This document shows, in pieces, positions 32,374-41,083 of a stretch of 54,353 bases of DNA. Each line of letters begins with the position of its first letter. The first letter of the stretch is position 1. The stretch lies in assembly GCA_964500215.1 (NCBI GenBank), contig CAZCNA010000002.1, forward strand, positions 1-54,353. Direction: 5' to 3'. The notes below the pieces were generated by a model, which saw only the letters and a list, made by a program, of their open reading frames with translations, did no database searches and had not been told where the DNA came from. Source of the stretch: JBDKLC01 sp964500215. Lineage in GTDB: Bacteria > Patescibacteriota > Minisyncoccia > Phycocordibacterales > CAIZLB01. A program made the position numbers and the translations under genes.

Positions 32374-32985
32374 ATGAAAAAGCAGAAACATTGCTCTCAT
32401 TTGGATGACGCAGAAACGGCGGCGCTGTCGGATGATATCCGAGCCGCCGTCCGCAAATTGCACACGAATGGTCGCGGGCCGGACGGACTCACCCTCGAAG
32501 AAGTCATGATGTGCTATTACCTCAAGCCTTGCGTGCGGGTCACTCCGCCTGCAGAACCGCTTCTGGGATATCCCTATCGTGAAGGATCCGTGCTCGTCTA
32601 TGACGACCGGGTGGAACTCGTTCTGAAGCCTGAGGCCAATACCTTGCGGTTCCCCTCGGCCCGTTCGCGGTTCGTGGGAGCGCCGAGCAAACGCTTCCAC
32701 GGTCTCTTGCCTGGGTCTCGCTTCCGTACGGTGGAGGGAATCTGCACCTACATGGAAGAACGTGACAGAGTGGCGGAGATCCGGAACTTGGTCCGCGAAG
32801 CGCATGCGTCAATCAAACAACGCTGCGCACAGTCCCACCCTTCGGAAAGCTTCTTTGCTGCCAATGAAGTGGGGAAACTCAACGATCATCGCTGCAAAGA
32901 GGCCTTCGGGCTTGCCGGTGCGATGAAAGGGTCTCGCTTTCGGAGTGTTCTCCGTGCCCAGTTCGGCCCGTCTGAGTGGGATTGA
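32374..32985 (+). CDS. Orphan 203-residue protein (cassette class)
   Basis: No family is recognised. There is no signal or membrane segment. An N-terminal segment (DAETAALSDDIRAAVRKLHT) is followed by a basic, beta-containing middle region and a helical C-terminus with a CxxS/H-rich patch (IKQRCAQSHPSESFF, NDHRCKEAF). It is visibly GC-richer than flanking DNA, has mixed arginine codons and ends in TGA, with a strong terminator 30 bases on. It is one of only two cassette genes on the plus strand. The frame is open upstream to 31882, but the ATG at 32374 is the first good start after the terminator-like hairpin. Confidence 0.75.
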   Translation: MKKQKHCSHLDDAETAALSDDIRAAVRKLHTNGRGPDGLTLEEVMMCYYLKPCVRVTPPAEPLLGYPYREGSVLVYDDRVELVLKPEANTLRFPSARSRFVGAPSKRFHGLLPGSRFRTVEGICTYMEERDRVAEIRNLVREAHASIKQRCAQSHPSESFFAANEVGKLNDHRCKEAFGLAGAMKGSRFRSVLRAQFGPSEWD

Positions 32986-33017
32986 GGAGGGAAGTTCGAG
33001 GTCTGTCTGTACCCAAC

Positions 33018-33054
33018 CCGCTACGATCGAGAGGTCGTGGCGGGTTTTTTTGTA
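33018..33054 (+). terminator. Strong terminator of the 32374 gene
   Basis: AACCCGC.ACGA/TCGT.GCGGGTT stem-loop followed by TTTTTTT. Confidence 0.9.
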
Positions 33055-33175
33055 TTTTGATTGAATAGGAGCCTTTTAGAAGACCAATAAAGCCCACATT
33101 TGGCTACCGAATATCAAGCAAAGTTTCTTTGGAACTACGAGGTAGACTGCGGAAGAAATGAGGAAATTTAAGTAA

Positions 33176-33208
33176 AACAAAACCCCACAGAGGTGGGATT
33201 TTGTTGTT
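33176..33208. terminator. Terminator downstream of the tiny minus-strand ORF
   Basis: AAAACCCCA CAGAG GTGGGATTTT; on the minus strand it is followed by TTTTGTTTTAC, 15 bases after the stop of the 36-codon ORF. Confidence 0.75.
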
Positions 33209-33222
33209 CATCTAATTTCTAC

Positions 33223-33333
33223 TTACTTCTGCTTTTCTTTCTCAGTAGTATTTGGATGCTTTTTTGCGTATGATTCCTTTACATATCTTCCAGTTACAGA
33301 ACTTCTGTAGGAATAACTAGTTTTTTTTTGCAA
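33223..33333 (-). CDS. Tiny basic ORF, 36 residues, TTG start (conserved hypothetical type)
   Basis: The frame reads (M)QKKTSYSYRSSVTGRYV and continues KESYAKKHPNTTEKEKQK, ending in TAA. The SVTGRYVKESYAKKHPNTT pattern resembles short basic proteins found in many bacterial and phage genomes (S-x-x-TGRYV-x-x-x-YA-x-x-HP-x-TT), whose function I do not know. Support comes from that pattern, a dedicated downstream terminator and a TATAAG (33351-33356) before the start. The TTG start has no Shine-Dalgarno. It lies at the left edge of the AT-rich restriction island. Confidence 0.55.
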   Translation of the reverse strand: MQKKTSYSYRSSVTGRYVKESYAKKHPNTTEKEKQK

Positions 33334-33446
33334 TTGCTACCTAACGTCCGCTTATAGCCGAGCAATACCTTTGTGGATATCTAGCTTTGGACTTATCACT
33401 AAATTAGTGTAGTATTTATATTGTTAGATACAAATATTAAGTCTTT

Positions 33447-33488
33447 GCATAATACCTCTGTTTCCGCAGGGGTATTTGCTTTTTTATG
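33447..33488 (+). terminator. Orphan terminator-like hairpin in the island
   Basis: AATACC.CTG TTTC CG.CAG.GGTATT followed by TGCTTTTTT. It is not behind any intact gene, so it may be a remnant or serve a lost transcript. The rest of 33489-34148 is AT-rich with no intact gene. Confidence 0.5.
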
Positions 33489-33875
33489 ACACTTCACGAA
33501 CATTTATTTTAGAGTGGTTAATAATCAGAGCCTTAACACCACTTTATAAGACTAAGATCTAATCAAAAACTTGACTAGATACCTATATTATACCAAAAAA
33601 TACCTTCTAAAATAAGGATAAAATGCAAAAAACACATCTACAAAACATAATCTATACTTTGTAAATACCCATGAGTTTTACCATGACCACAACAGGAACA
33701 CCTGTTACTTTAAATCTTCAGATATTAGCATATAAACCTTCGCAATAAGGCTCTTATTGGCGATTAGAATTTTATGATCATTGGTTCATATTATCGTGTT
33801 GACCTGATTTACCTTGAGTATCATTACACTCTTAAGTGATTCTGAGTTGTTAGTGAAGTAGATGTCTACTGGTGA

Positions 33876-33941
33876 GCGTCTTTTGAACATACAGGAATAG
33901 TAAGCTGTCCTGAATGTAAGCAACCATGGACCGGCATGTAA
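33876..33941 (+). pseudogene. Possible remnant of a serine recombinase zinc ribbon
   Basis: A 21-codon fragment ASFEHTGIVSCPECKQPWTGM then stop resembles the zinc-ribbon entry of large serine recombinases (F-x-x-x-G-x-V-x-CPECG-x-P-x-TG). In-frame stops lie directly on both sides. It suggests that the island arrived with a recombinase that has since decayed. The fragment is short, so the call is weak. Confidence 0.3.
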
Positions 33942-33973
33942 CTTTTAATTTGAAATTGGCAAATTTAAAGTTA
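33939..33973. repeat. 14-base inverted repeat in the island's intergenic debris
   Basis: TAACTTTTAATTTG and CAAATTTAAAGTTA (13 of 14 paired) with a short centre, directly after the recombinase-like fragment. It could be a mobile-element end or an AT-rich cruciform. Confidence 0.4.
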
Positions 33974-34166
33974 AGTCTCCAACTTTTAATACGTGCAAAA
34001 TTTTGTAGGAAATGTTAAATCTCGTTGCGGAGTTAAATTGAAATAATCTTTGTTTATAAGGCTTTTATTGATATCGATGTTAAATGTTCATCGTAAGTTG
34101 TGTTAAATAATTCTCTAGAGAGAAAAACCTTTATTTTTAGGCCAAAAAATGGTAAAGTGTTGTGTA

Positions 34167-35831
34167 ATGAATCCCATTGCAACTAATAAGAATACAAAGA
34201 AAGATTATTCAAACCTTAGCAAAGAGGATCTAATTAAAATTGTAGAAAAACTTGAATCTCGAAAGAAATACGGACTTATCTGGGATGAAGATAAGGTAAA
34301 AGAACAATTTGAAAAGGATGCAGAAAATGCATTACCTGTTCTTAAAGAAGTGAAAGGAAAAGAGATTACTGATAAAGATGATACTAAGCCAGTAAATATT
34401 TTGATCGAGGGTGACAACTATCATGCTCTATCTGTTTTGAATTTTACACATCAAGGAAAGGTTGACGTTATTTATATTGATCCACCCTACAACACAGGCG
34501 AAGGTGATTTTAAATATAACGATAAATGGGTAGACAAAACAGATATCTGGAGACACAGTAAGTGGCTCAGTTTTATTGCAAAAAGAATTCGTCTCGCAAA
34601 GACCCTTTTAAGTAATGATGGTGTCATTTTTATTTCAATTGATGATAACGAATTTGCTCAGCTTAAGCTCTTGATGAATGAAATATTCGGGGAATCTAAT
34701 TATTACGGCTGTATTACTTGGATAAAGAGAACTAAATCTACGAATTCAGGTAAAGCAAAGAAAATGCTTCAACAGAAAACGGAATATATTCTTGCTTACG
34801 GTATAAAACCAACCGACACCTTTGAGGGATTTGAACTGATCTATAGTGGTGAACAAAAAAAGTATCCACATAAGGGTAAATTTGGTCCATGTCGTTTTGA
34901 AAACCTGGAAGCGACAGACTATGGAAGAAAAAAGAGAGATACAATGAAGTTTCCAATATTAGGAGTAAAACCTCGAGACGGTAGACGTTGGCAGATTGGA
35001 AAAGAAACTGCTGATCAAATGGTTAAAGATGGAAAGATAGAATTGATTGATGGCGTTCCAATGAGGGCTGTATATCCAGATGATGAGGAAAGTGAATCAT
35101 TCATACCTTTCTGGTCTCATTTAGAGAATGTTGGAACTGCTGAAACAGGCAAGCAAGAATTAAATGAAATCATTGGCCCAGATCATGGATTCGATACCGT
35201 TAAGCCCACCCCACTACTCAAAACTATATTTGAGCGATTCAAAAAAGACATAACTGTACTCGACTTTTTTGCAGGAACAGGGACTACAGGGCAAGTAGTA
35301 ATGGAGATGAATAAAGATGGTGGTAAACGACAATTCATTTTATGCACAAATGATGATGGCGGTATTTGTACAGATGTTTGTTATCCTAGAATTAGTAATG
35401 TTATCAAAGGATACAAAACTACTAGTAAAAAAGATGTAGTTGAGGGTTTGAATACTTCTCTAAAATATTTCAAAACTAAATTCATCAAGAAAACCGCAAG
35501 CAAAGATGATTTGAAAATACGCATGACAAAGGAGTGTACTGAAATGCTTTGTTTGCGTGAAGGTATTTTTGATGAAATAAAAACAACCGAAGATTACAGA
35601 ATATTCCAGAAAGGCAATAAAGTTCTTGCTGCCTACTACTCTCTAGATAGAAAGGCTCTGTCTGAACTTAAAAAAGAATTAAGTAAGATCGAAGGAGAAA
35701 AGATTCTCTATTGCTTTACTCTTGATCCGCTCGGATTAAACAAAAAAGACTTTAACGGATGGAAGGACGTAACGGTCGAACCTATTCCTCAAAAAATCCT
35801 AGACGTATATAAACAAATTTATGAGTATTAA
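34167..35831 (+). CDS. mod: Type III restriction-modification system, N6-adenine methyltransferase subunit
   Basis: A 554-residue beta-class methyltransferase: catalytic motif IV DPPYNTG at residues 105-111 precedes the SAM-binding motif I DFFAGTGTTG at 366-375, the order typical of type III Mod. The region between includes the probable target-recognition domain. It methylates one strand of an asymmetric site and is needed by Res for recognition. Start MNPIATN is chosen over the in-frame ATG at 34149. A TTCTCT-AG-AGAGAA inverted repeat (34111-34124) sits upstream. The gene overlaps res by 11 bases. It is AT-rich, unlike the orphan cassettes. Confidence 0.95.
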   Translation: MNPIATNKNTKKDYSNLSKEDLIKIVEKLESRKKYGLIWDEDKVKEQFEKDAENALPVLKEVKGKEITDKDDTKPVNILIEGDNYHALSVLNFTHQGKVDVIYIDPPYNTGEGDFKYNDKWVDKTDIWRHSKWLSFIAKRIRLAKTLLSNDGVIFISIDDNEFAQLKLLMNEIFGESNYYGCITWIKRTKSTNSGKAKKMLQQKTEYILAYGIKPTDTFEGFELIYSGEQKKYPHKGKFGPCRFENLEATDYGRKKRDTMKFPILGVKPRDGRRWQIGKETADQMVKDGKIELIDGVPMRAVYPDDEESESFIPFWSHLENVGTAETGKQELNEIIGPDHGFDTVKPTPLLKTIFERFKKDITVLDFFAGTGTTGQVVMEMNKDGGKRQFILCTNDDGGICTDVCYPRISNVIKGYKTTSKKDVVEGLNTSLKYFKTKFIKKTASKDDLKIRMTKECTEMLCLREGIFDEIKTTEDYRIFQKGNKVLAAYYSLDRKALSELKKELSKIEGEKILYCFTLDPLGLNKKDFNGWKDVTVEPIPQKILDVYKQIYEY

Positions 35832-38136
35832 TTTAAAACCCTATCAAGAAAAAGCAGTAAATCAGCTCGTTGAGTCAACGGTTAAACTTTTGGATTTTGA
35901 TGGTCCAGGCGAAGTCTGCGTATTTCAAGCCCCTACCGGATCAGGTAAGACCGTGATGACCGCTATTTTTATAGAAAGTCTTATTAAAGAACTTCCGAAT
36001 GAAGACCTCTGCTTTATTTGGATGAGTATCGGTAAGGGCGATCTCCATGGACAAAGCAAACGGTCCCTTGAGCGTATCTTTGGCGGTTTTCCTCGTGTCT
36101 CGCTTGTTGAGGGAGAGTTTAGTGGCGGTAGAGAGCGAATTGTCCAGAACGAAGTAGTTGTTGCTAACTGGGAAAAACTTCGTGCCAAAGACGGTAAATC
36201 TGGCGAATGGAAAAATCTTGCAATGAAAGATGGCGAGAAACTTAACTTCCGTGATGTACTCGAGAAAACAAAAGAACAAAGAAAAATAATTCTCATCATT
36301 GATGAGAGTCACACTAATGCGTCTACAGGTCGTGCTCAGGAACTTCGTGAGCTTATCGCTGCTGATGTGACGATTGAAATGAGCGCGACTCCAAGCATAA
36401 AAATTACTGCTGAAGACATTGTAGAAACTCGTGCTGGACTAGTGAAAGTAAATCCGAAAGATGTCATAGAAGAAGGAATGATTAAAAAAGAACTCATAAT
36501 CAATGAGGATATCGAGAAGATTGCGAAATCAGAAGATGATTCACAAACAGCGGTCCTCGAGGCGGCTTATAAGAAACGTCTTGAACTCAAGAAAGCTTTC
36601 GCAAAGGAAGATTCTGACATTAATCCACTTGTTTTGATACAGATACCTACGTCTGAGGCTGGTGAACAAAAGATTGATGCTGTAAAGAAGTTTCTTGGTG
36701 ACAAAGGTATTACAGAGAAGAACGGAAAACTTGCTATCTGGCTTGCTGAACAAAAGTCAGAAACTATTGAGTGGATTTCAGAGTCAGATAATCAAATTGA
36801 GTTTTTAATATTTAAACAAGCGATTGACACCGGGTGGGACTGTCCTCGAGCGCATATTCTTGTAAAATTTAGAGATTCTTCAAATATCATTTTCGAAATA
36901 CAAACAGTTGGTCGAATTTTGCGTATGCCAGAGCAAAAGCATTATGAAAATGAGGCTCTTAATCGTGGGTATATTTATACGAATCTTGAATCCATCTCAG
37001 TTAAAAAAGAGGAATACAACCCTAATATCATCAAACATTTAAAGGCCAATAGAGTTAAGGAATATAAGCCACTCAAGATTGAATCTTACTATAAAGCGCG
37101 TGCGGACTACGGGGACATCACTTCAAGCTTTACGCCTGTATTTGAAAAAGTGATGAATAAAGAGCTTGGTATAGAAGATGGTGAGAAACTGGCGAAGATC
37201 AAAACTTCTCTCAAGAGTATGGGTATTGATGTTGAGCTTGAAAAGTACCAACAACAAATAATTGCAGATACTCATATCAGTGCAAAAAACTTCGACGAAC
37301 TACAAGGAAATATTGATCCTACAGCAATGGCAAAGTTAAGTGTTGCCGCTGATGAGTTGCAAATATTCTTTGAACAAATGATCAAGTCACAACTTGGCCC
37401 ATTCAGAAACGTTAAGCGTTCTATTCCTAGTGTAAAGACTGCTATTTACTTGTGGTTCAGAAAATACCTTAACTCTGAAGATTGGCATGAAGAAATACTT
37501 CTTATTCAAAAACTTTGTATGCATAAAGACAATCGTCCTGCGATTGAGAAGATTCTTACAAAAGCAGTCGATGAGTATAAAACGGTCAAAGAGGCTGAGG
37601 TCCGAAAACGTGTCGAGGAAAGCGAAAAGAAATATGTCTTTGAGCTTCCGATCGAACTTTTCTATAACGAATTTACTGATGAAATTGTAACTACTAAAAA
37701 GTACGCTTATCAACCTTGTTATCTAAATATCGATAGATCACTACCCGAGAAATCTTTTGAGAAATTCCTTAACGAAAATAACTCAAAGATTACCTGGTGG
37801 TGGAAAAACGGAGAGAACAAACAGGAATATTTTGGAGTGAAGTACGAATACTCTGGGGCTATTTATACCTTCTACCCCGATTACTTGGTCCAGTTTGCTG
37901 ATGGAAGAATCGGTATATTTGAAGTTAAAGATTCAGGTGATCGTGACGGCAAGACCGACACAAAAGCTAAGGCCGAGGCTTTGCATCAATACATAAAAAT
38001 TCAGAAGAATAAGAAACTCTTTGGTGGTGTTGTGATTGAGAGAAATGGAGATTGGACTCTAAATCAAGAGCCTACTTACAACTGGGAAAAATGTGAGCGT
38101 GGTGATTGGAGTGAATGGCAGAAAATAAACTTATAA
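35821..38136 (+). CDS. res: Type III restriction endonuclease, helicase-nuclease subunit
   Basis: A 771-residue superfamily 2 helicase: Walker A APTGSGKT (residues 37-44), DESH box (161-164), SATPS motif III, then FKQAIDTGWDCPRA and QTVGRILRMPEQ (motifs V and VI). The C-terminal PD-(D/E)xK nuclease is visible as YPD (685-687) and EVK (701-703). It translocates or slides on DNA and cuts about 25 bp from the site when two unmethylated head-to-head sites meet. Its 5' end overlaps mod and its 3' end overlaps the DUF4145 gene, so the three are translationally coupled. All catalytic motifs look intact. Confidence 0.95.
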   Translation: MSINLKPYQEKAVNQLVESTVKLLDFDGPGEVCVFQAPTGSGKTVMTAIFIESLIKELPNEDLCFIWMSIGKGDLHGQSKRSLERIFGGFPRVSLVEGEFSGGRERIVQNEVVVANWEKLRAKDGKSGEWKNLAMKDGEKLNFRDVLEKTKEQRKIILIIDESHTNASTGRAQELRELIAADVTIEMSATPSIKITAEDIVETRAGLVKVNPKDVIEEGMIKKELIINEDIEKIAKSEDDSQTAVLEAAYKKRLELKKAFAKEDSDINPLVLIQIPTSEAGEQKIDAVKKFLGDKGITEKNGKLAIWLAEQKSETIEWISESDNQIEFLIFKQAIDTGWDCPRAHILVKFRDSSNIIFEIQTVGRILRMPEQKHYENEALNRGYIYTNLESISVKKEEYNPNIIKHLKANRVKEYKPLKIESYYKARADYGDITSSFTPVFEKVMNKELGIEDGEKLAKIKTSLKSMGIDVELEKYQQQIIADTHISAKNFDELQGNIDPTAMAKLSVAADELQIFFEQMIKSQLGPFRNVKRSIPSVKTAIYLWFRKYLNSEDWHEEILLIQKLCMHKDNRPAIEKILTKAVDEYKTVKEAEVRKRVEESEKKYVFELPIELFYNEFTDEIVTTKKYAYQPCYLNIDRSLPEKSFEKFLNENNSKITWWWKNGENKQEYFGVKYEYSGAIYTFYPDYLVQFADGRIGIFEVKDSGDRDGKTDTKAKAEALHQYIKIQKNKKLFGGVVIERNGDWTLNQEPTYNWEKCERGDWSEWQKINL

Positions 38137-38822
38137 ACGTCATGTCAATCACTTATCAGAACGGAAATGTAATAGCCCAGTGTCCAAGTTGTAATGGCTC
38201 TTTAACTACCTTTGAAAGAGTTGTTCATGGTAAACCATTGGGTGATGTGGTTGTCGATAAGATTCATCAATTTGAAGGAATAAGTTTCCCTAGAATAATT
38301 TGGACATTGATGAGGTGTGCTTCATGTGGTTATGGTGGAATGGCGGAGATACATGCTAGCGACGATCCAAAGACAGGAAAATTGGGTGCTTTTTATCCTA
38401 ATGTCGTAAAGACGAATAAATTATCCACATCAATTCCTGAGGATATAAAAAAGGAATATAGAGAAGCTGAAAAGTGCTACTCTTTCAAAGCTTATAGAGC
38501 TGCATCCGCACTAGTTAGATCTGTCCTTGAAAAAACATTGAAAGTTAATGGTTATAACAGCAAGAGTAACGGATTGGAAAGAAAAATAGAGCTCGCTGGT
38601 GAAGAAGGAATCATTAGTGCCGCACTAAGTAAAAAAGCTCACGACAAAATTAAAATCTTAGGAGATGATGTTTTGCATGAAGATTGGCGCGAAGTAGCAC
38701 CTGGTGAAGCCGAAGAATCATTGAATTATGCTCTGAGAATCCTGGAGGCTTTTTATGATGATCGAGAGACAGTTTTCTCTATTTTAAAATCGAAGAAACG
38801 AATTAATGATGAACCGAAGTAA
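38115..38822 (+). CDS. DUF4145 protein coupled to the type III system
   Basis: A 235-residue cytoplasmic protein with an N-terminal four-cysteine zinc ribbon (CPSCNGSL...MRCASCGYGG) and the helical DUF4145 domain (EDIKKEYREAEKCYSFKAYR, then ASALVRSVLEKTLKVNGY, then DDVLHEDWREV). DUF4145 proteins are frequent next to restriction-modification genes; their role is not known. It overlaps res by 22 bases if the ATG at 38115 is used; an alternative start is 38142. The coupling argues that it is a functional component, perhaps a regulator or accessory restriction factor. Confidence 0.85.
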   Translation: MAENKLINVMSITYQNGNVIAQCPSCNGSLTTFERVVHGKPLGDVVVDKIHQFEGISFPRIIWTLMRCASCGYGGMAEIHASDDPKTGKLGAFYPNVVKTNKLSTSIPEDIKKEYREAEKCYSFKAYRAASALVRSVLEKTLKVNGYNSKSNGLERKIELAGEEGIISAALSKKAHDKIKILGDDVLHEDWREVAPGEAEESLNYALRILEAFYDDRETVFSILKSKKRINDEPK

Positions 38823-38826
38823 GCAT

Positions 38827-38967
38827 ATGAACTTTGGTGCTGGAATAATTGGATATCGCAGCTATTGTACGTCCTCTTCAAATGTGGTCGGTCGTTTTAA
38901 ACATAAATCAGGTGCTAATCCTCATATTGGAGAGGTTTGTAAATTTGAAGTGGTAGAAGAAAATTGA
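38827..38967 (+). CDS. Possible 46-residue ORF after the DUF4145 gene
   Basis: It starts four bases past the preceding stop: MNFGAGIIGYRSYCTSS through GANPHIGEVCKFEVVEEN, stop TGA. There is no known family, Shine-Dalgarno or terminator. It may be a real small operon member or the decayed end of another gene. The following 39000-39150 has no gene apart from a TATAAT for the next one. Confidence 0.3.
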   Translation: MNFGAGIIGYRSYCTSSSNVVGRFKHKSGANPHIGEVCKFEVVEEN

Positions 38968-39153
38968 AACTGTTTGTTCCCGAGAGAAGCTTGAAAATGT
39001 ATTAAAAGTAATCAGAGAAGTTTATCCTTATGATTAGATCGCTTTGGATGTGTATTAAAGGATATATATAGATAATTTTACATTTGAACACCTGACCGAA
39101 TTAGCTTTTTTTGATATAATCTCCACATATTAATCTGTATAACAAGCGCAATC

Positions 39154-39600
39154 ATGTCCCACGAAACACCCGAACAATCTTCAGACCATTCAGGCGAATA
39201 CAAGGAGCTTTTTATTGCAACTGTAAACGACTATCTCAATCAGCTTAGAACAGAGCCATATTTGCCAGATGCGTATTTGCAGCGAACAAGACAACAATTG
39301 AAGGATACAGAAATACCTCTCGAAGATGAAAAGGAGGCAGTTGCTTGCGCTAACGAACTTATTCGACGAATAGAAAAAGTTACACAGTATTTGCGTGCAC
39401 TCAATGAATTAGAAATGATGCAACTTTCTAGTATTGGACATTTGGAAGGACTTGTTGAAAAAGCATCATACTATTACGATGACGAAAAAAAACGAGCTCG
39501 AGCGATTGATCAATATAAAAAATCTATCGACGTTCTCAATGAACAATTATCGCAGACTATCGAAGAACGTAAGGACGTAGAAAAAACGCTAGCAGAATAA
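39154..39600 (+). CDS. Coiled-coil hypothetical protein
   Basis: A 148-residue acidic, almost wholly helical protein with heptad-like stretches (ELIRRIEKVTQYLRALNELE, then SIDVLNEQLSQTIEERKDVE). There is no signal or membrane segment. TATAAT at 39115-39120 gives a leader of about 25 nt. Codon use and the TAA stop place it in the housekeeping class. It is 40 bases before tgt, which has its own -10 box. Function is unknown. Confidence 0.75.
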   Translation: MSHETPEQSSDHSGEYKELFIATVNDYLNQLRTEPYLPDAYLQRTRQQLKDTEIPLEDEKEAVACANELIRRIEKVTQYLRALNELEMMQLSSIGHLEGLVEKASYYYDDEKKRARAIDQYKKSIDVLNEQLSQTIEERKDVEKTLAE

Positions 39601-39628
39601 TCACGTTCACTTGTTTCTCCATCTGTGA

Positions 39629-39634
39629 TATAAC
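39629..39634 (+). promoter_or_regulatory. Leaderless -10 box (TATAAC) before the tgt GTG start
   Basis: TATAAC ends six bases before GTG at 39641. The same spacing is seen before several other genes here, which supports GTG as the true start. Confidence 0.55.
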
Positions 39635-39640
39635 TCCACT

Positions 39641-40987
39641 GTGTCAATACAACGATCACTCACATTCAGTATTCAAAAGAAGCTTGTCGCACAAGACGGC
39701 ACGACCAAACTGGGTCGTGTTGGTGAAATCGTCACGCCTCATGGAGTGATTCATACACCGGCGTTCGTGACGGTAGGTACAAAAGCAACTATCAAAGCGA
39801 TCACACCCGAAATGCTCGAATCGCTTGGTGCCGAAGTATGTCTCGCCAATACATATCATTTGTATTTGCAACCTGGAGATGAAGTCATCAAACAGGCTGG
39901 GGGATTGAACGCCTTCATGAATTGGAAAGGACCTACCATGACTGATTCTGGTGGGTTTCAAGCGTTTTCATTGGGCGCGGCGCTTGGCAAGAACATTTCA
40001 AAGCTGACCACCTCCGGCGCCGCGCCCCTCCAACTGGCAGAAGCTCCAAAACCTCGTGTCAAAGACGGCGAAGACATCGCACTCACTGCAGCAAAGATCG
40101 ACGCCAACGGTGTGATGTTCCGATCAATCATCGATGGCTCTGTTCACTATTTCACTCCTGAAAAATCAATTGATATTCAGCACAATATTGGTGCAGATAT
40201 GATTTTTGCATTCGATGAATGTACATCTCCGAACGAACCATTCAATTATCAACGTGAAGCGCTCGATCGTACACATCGATGGGCAAAACGAAGTCTTCAA
40301 TATCACAAAGACGCCGCATATCGTCTCAACGCAGACGGCACGCCACACAATGCATCACGTCAGGCATTGTTCGGTATTGTCCAAGGAGGCCGTCATGAGA
40401 ACCTCCGCAAGGAGAGTGCCCAGATACTGGCTGATATGACCGTCAACGTGGCGTATACGGACGATAAAGGGCAATCACAGACAGCTGTGGAGTCATTCGA
40501 TGGCTTCGGCATCGGAGGATCGTTTGCAAAAGAAGACATGATCACCGCTGTAACATGGGTCAATGGCATCTTGCCCGAAGACAAGCCCCGACATCTCTTG
40601 GGTATTGGTGAACCAGAAGACCTCTTTGGTGCTGTTGAGAATGGCTGTGATTTGTTTGATTGCGTCATGCCAACACGAAATGCCCGCAACGGCACTTTGC
40701 TCACGCGTCTTGGTAAAATAAATATTACAAATACAAAATACGGCACTGATTTCACACCCATCGAAGAAGGCTGCCAGTGTTATACCTGTACGCACTATAC
40801 ACGCGCATATGTCGCGCACTTGTTCCGCGCCAAAGAAATGCTCGCTGGCACCCTCGCCACAATCCATAATCTCTATTTCACTATCAATCTCGTCAAAGAC
40901 ATGCGTGCTGCGATGCTCGAAGGTCCGGATGCCACTGCGTTCTATGCATTCAGGGACAATTTTTTGAAATTATATAAAAAAGAGTAG
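39641..40987 (+). CDS. tgt: tRNA-guanine transglycosylase
   Basis: A 448-residue TIM-barrel enzyme: MTDSGGFQAFSLG holds the general-base Asp, VMPTRNARNGTLLT contains the nucleophilic region, and CQCYTCTHYTRAYVAHLF with a downstream His (ATIHNLYF) binds zinc. It exchanges guanine-34 of GUN-anticodon tRNAs for a queuine precursor. It is about 60-70 residues longer than bacterial Tgt, partly through a hydrophilic insertion after LGAALGKNISK (about residues 115-150). No queuosine biosynthesis gene is adjacent. tRNA-Tyr(GTA), a Tgt substrate, is in this window. It starts with GTG. Confidence 0.95.
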   Translation: MSIQRSLTFSIQKKLVAQDGTTKLGRVGEIVTPHGVIHTPAFVTVGTKATIKAITPEMLESLGAEVCLANTYHLYLQPGDEVIKQAGGLNAFMNWKGPTMTDSGGFQAFSLGAALGKNISKLTTSGAAPLQLAEAPKPRVKDGEDIALTAAKIDANGVMFRSIIDGSVHYFTPEKSIDIQHNIGADMIFAFDECTSPNEPFNYQREALDRTHRWAKRSLQYHKDAAYRLNADGTPHNASRQALFGIVQGGRHENLRKESAQILADMTVNVAYTDDKGQSQTAVESFDGFGIGGSFAKEDMITAVTWVNGILPEDKPRHLLGIGEPEDLFGAVENGCDLFDCVMPTRNARNGTLLTRLGKINITNTKYGTDFTPIEEGCQCYTCTHYTRAYVAHLFRAKEMLAGTLATIHNLYFTINLVKDMRAAMLEGPDATAFYAFRDNFLKLYKKE

Positions 40988-40994
40988 GGATCTA

Positions 40995-41030
40995 AGAAAA
41001 AGCGCGCGCGGCCGTAAGGCCTGCGCGCGC
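40995..41030 (-). terminator. Very GC-rich terminator of the 41084 gene
   Basis: GCGCGCGC/GCGCGCGC outer stem with an inner GGCC.GGCC hairpin (41002-41030), followed on the minus strand by TTTTTCTTAG. Confidence 0.88.
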
Positions 41031-41083
41031 ATTTGATTATGTTGTGAAATCCCGCACAAGAGTGCAGAACCTCGTTTCGATAC

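Noticed and set aside
33060..39150. Direct repeats marking the ends of the restriction island
   Set aside because: The edges near 33060-33180 and 38970-39110 were compared by eye; no convincing repeat or tRNA attachment site was found.
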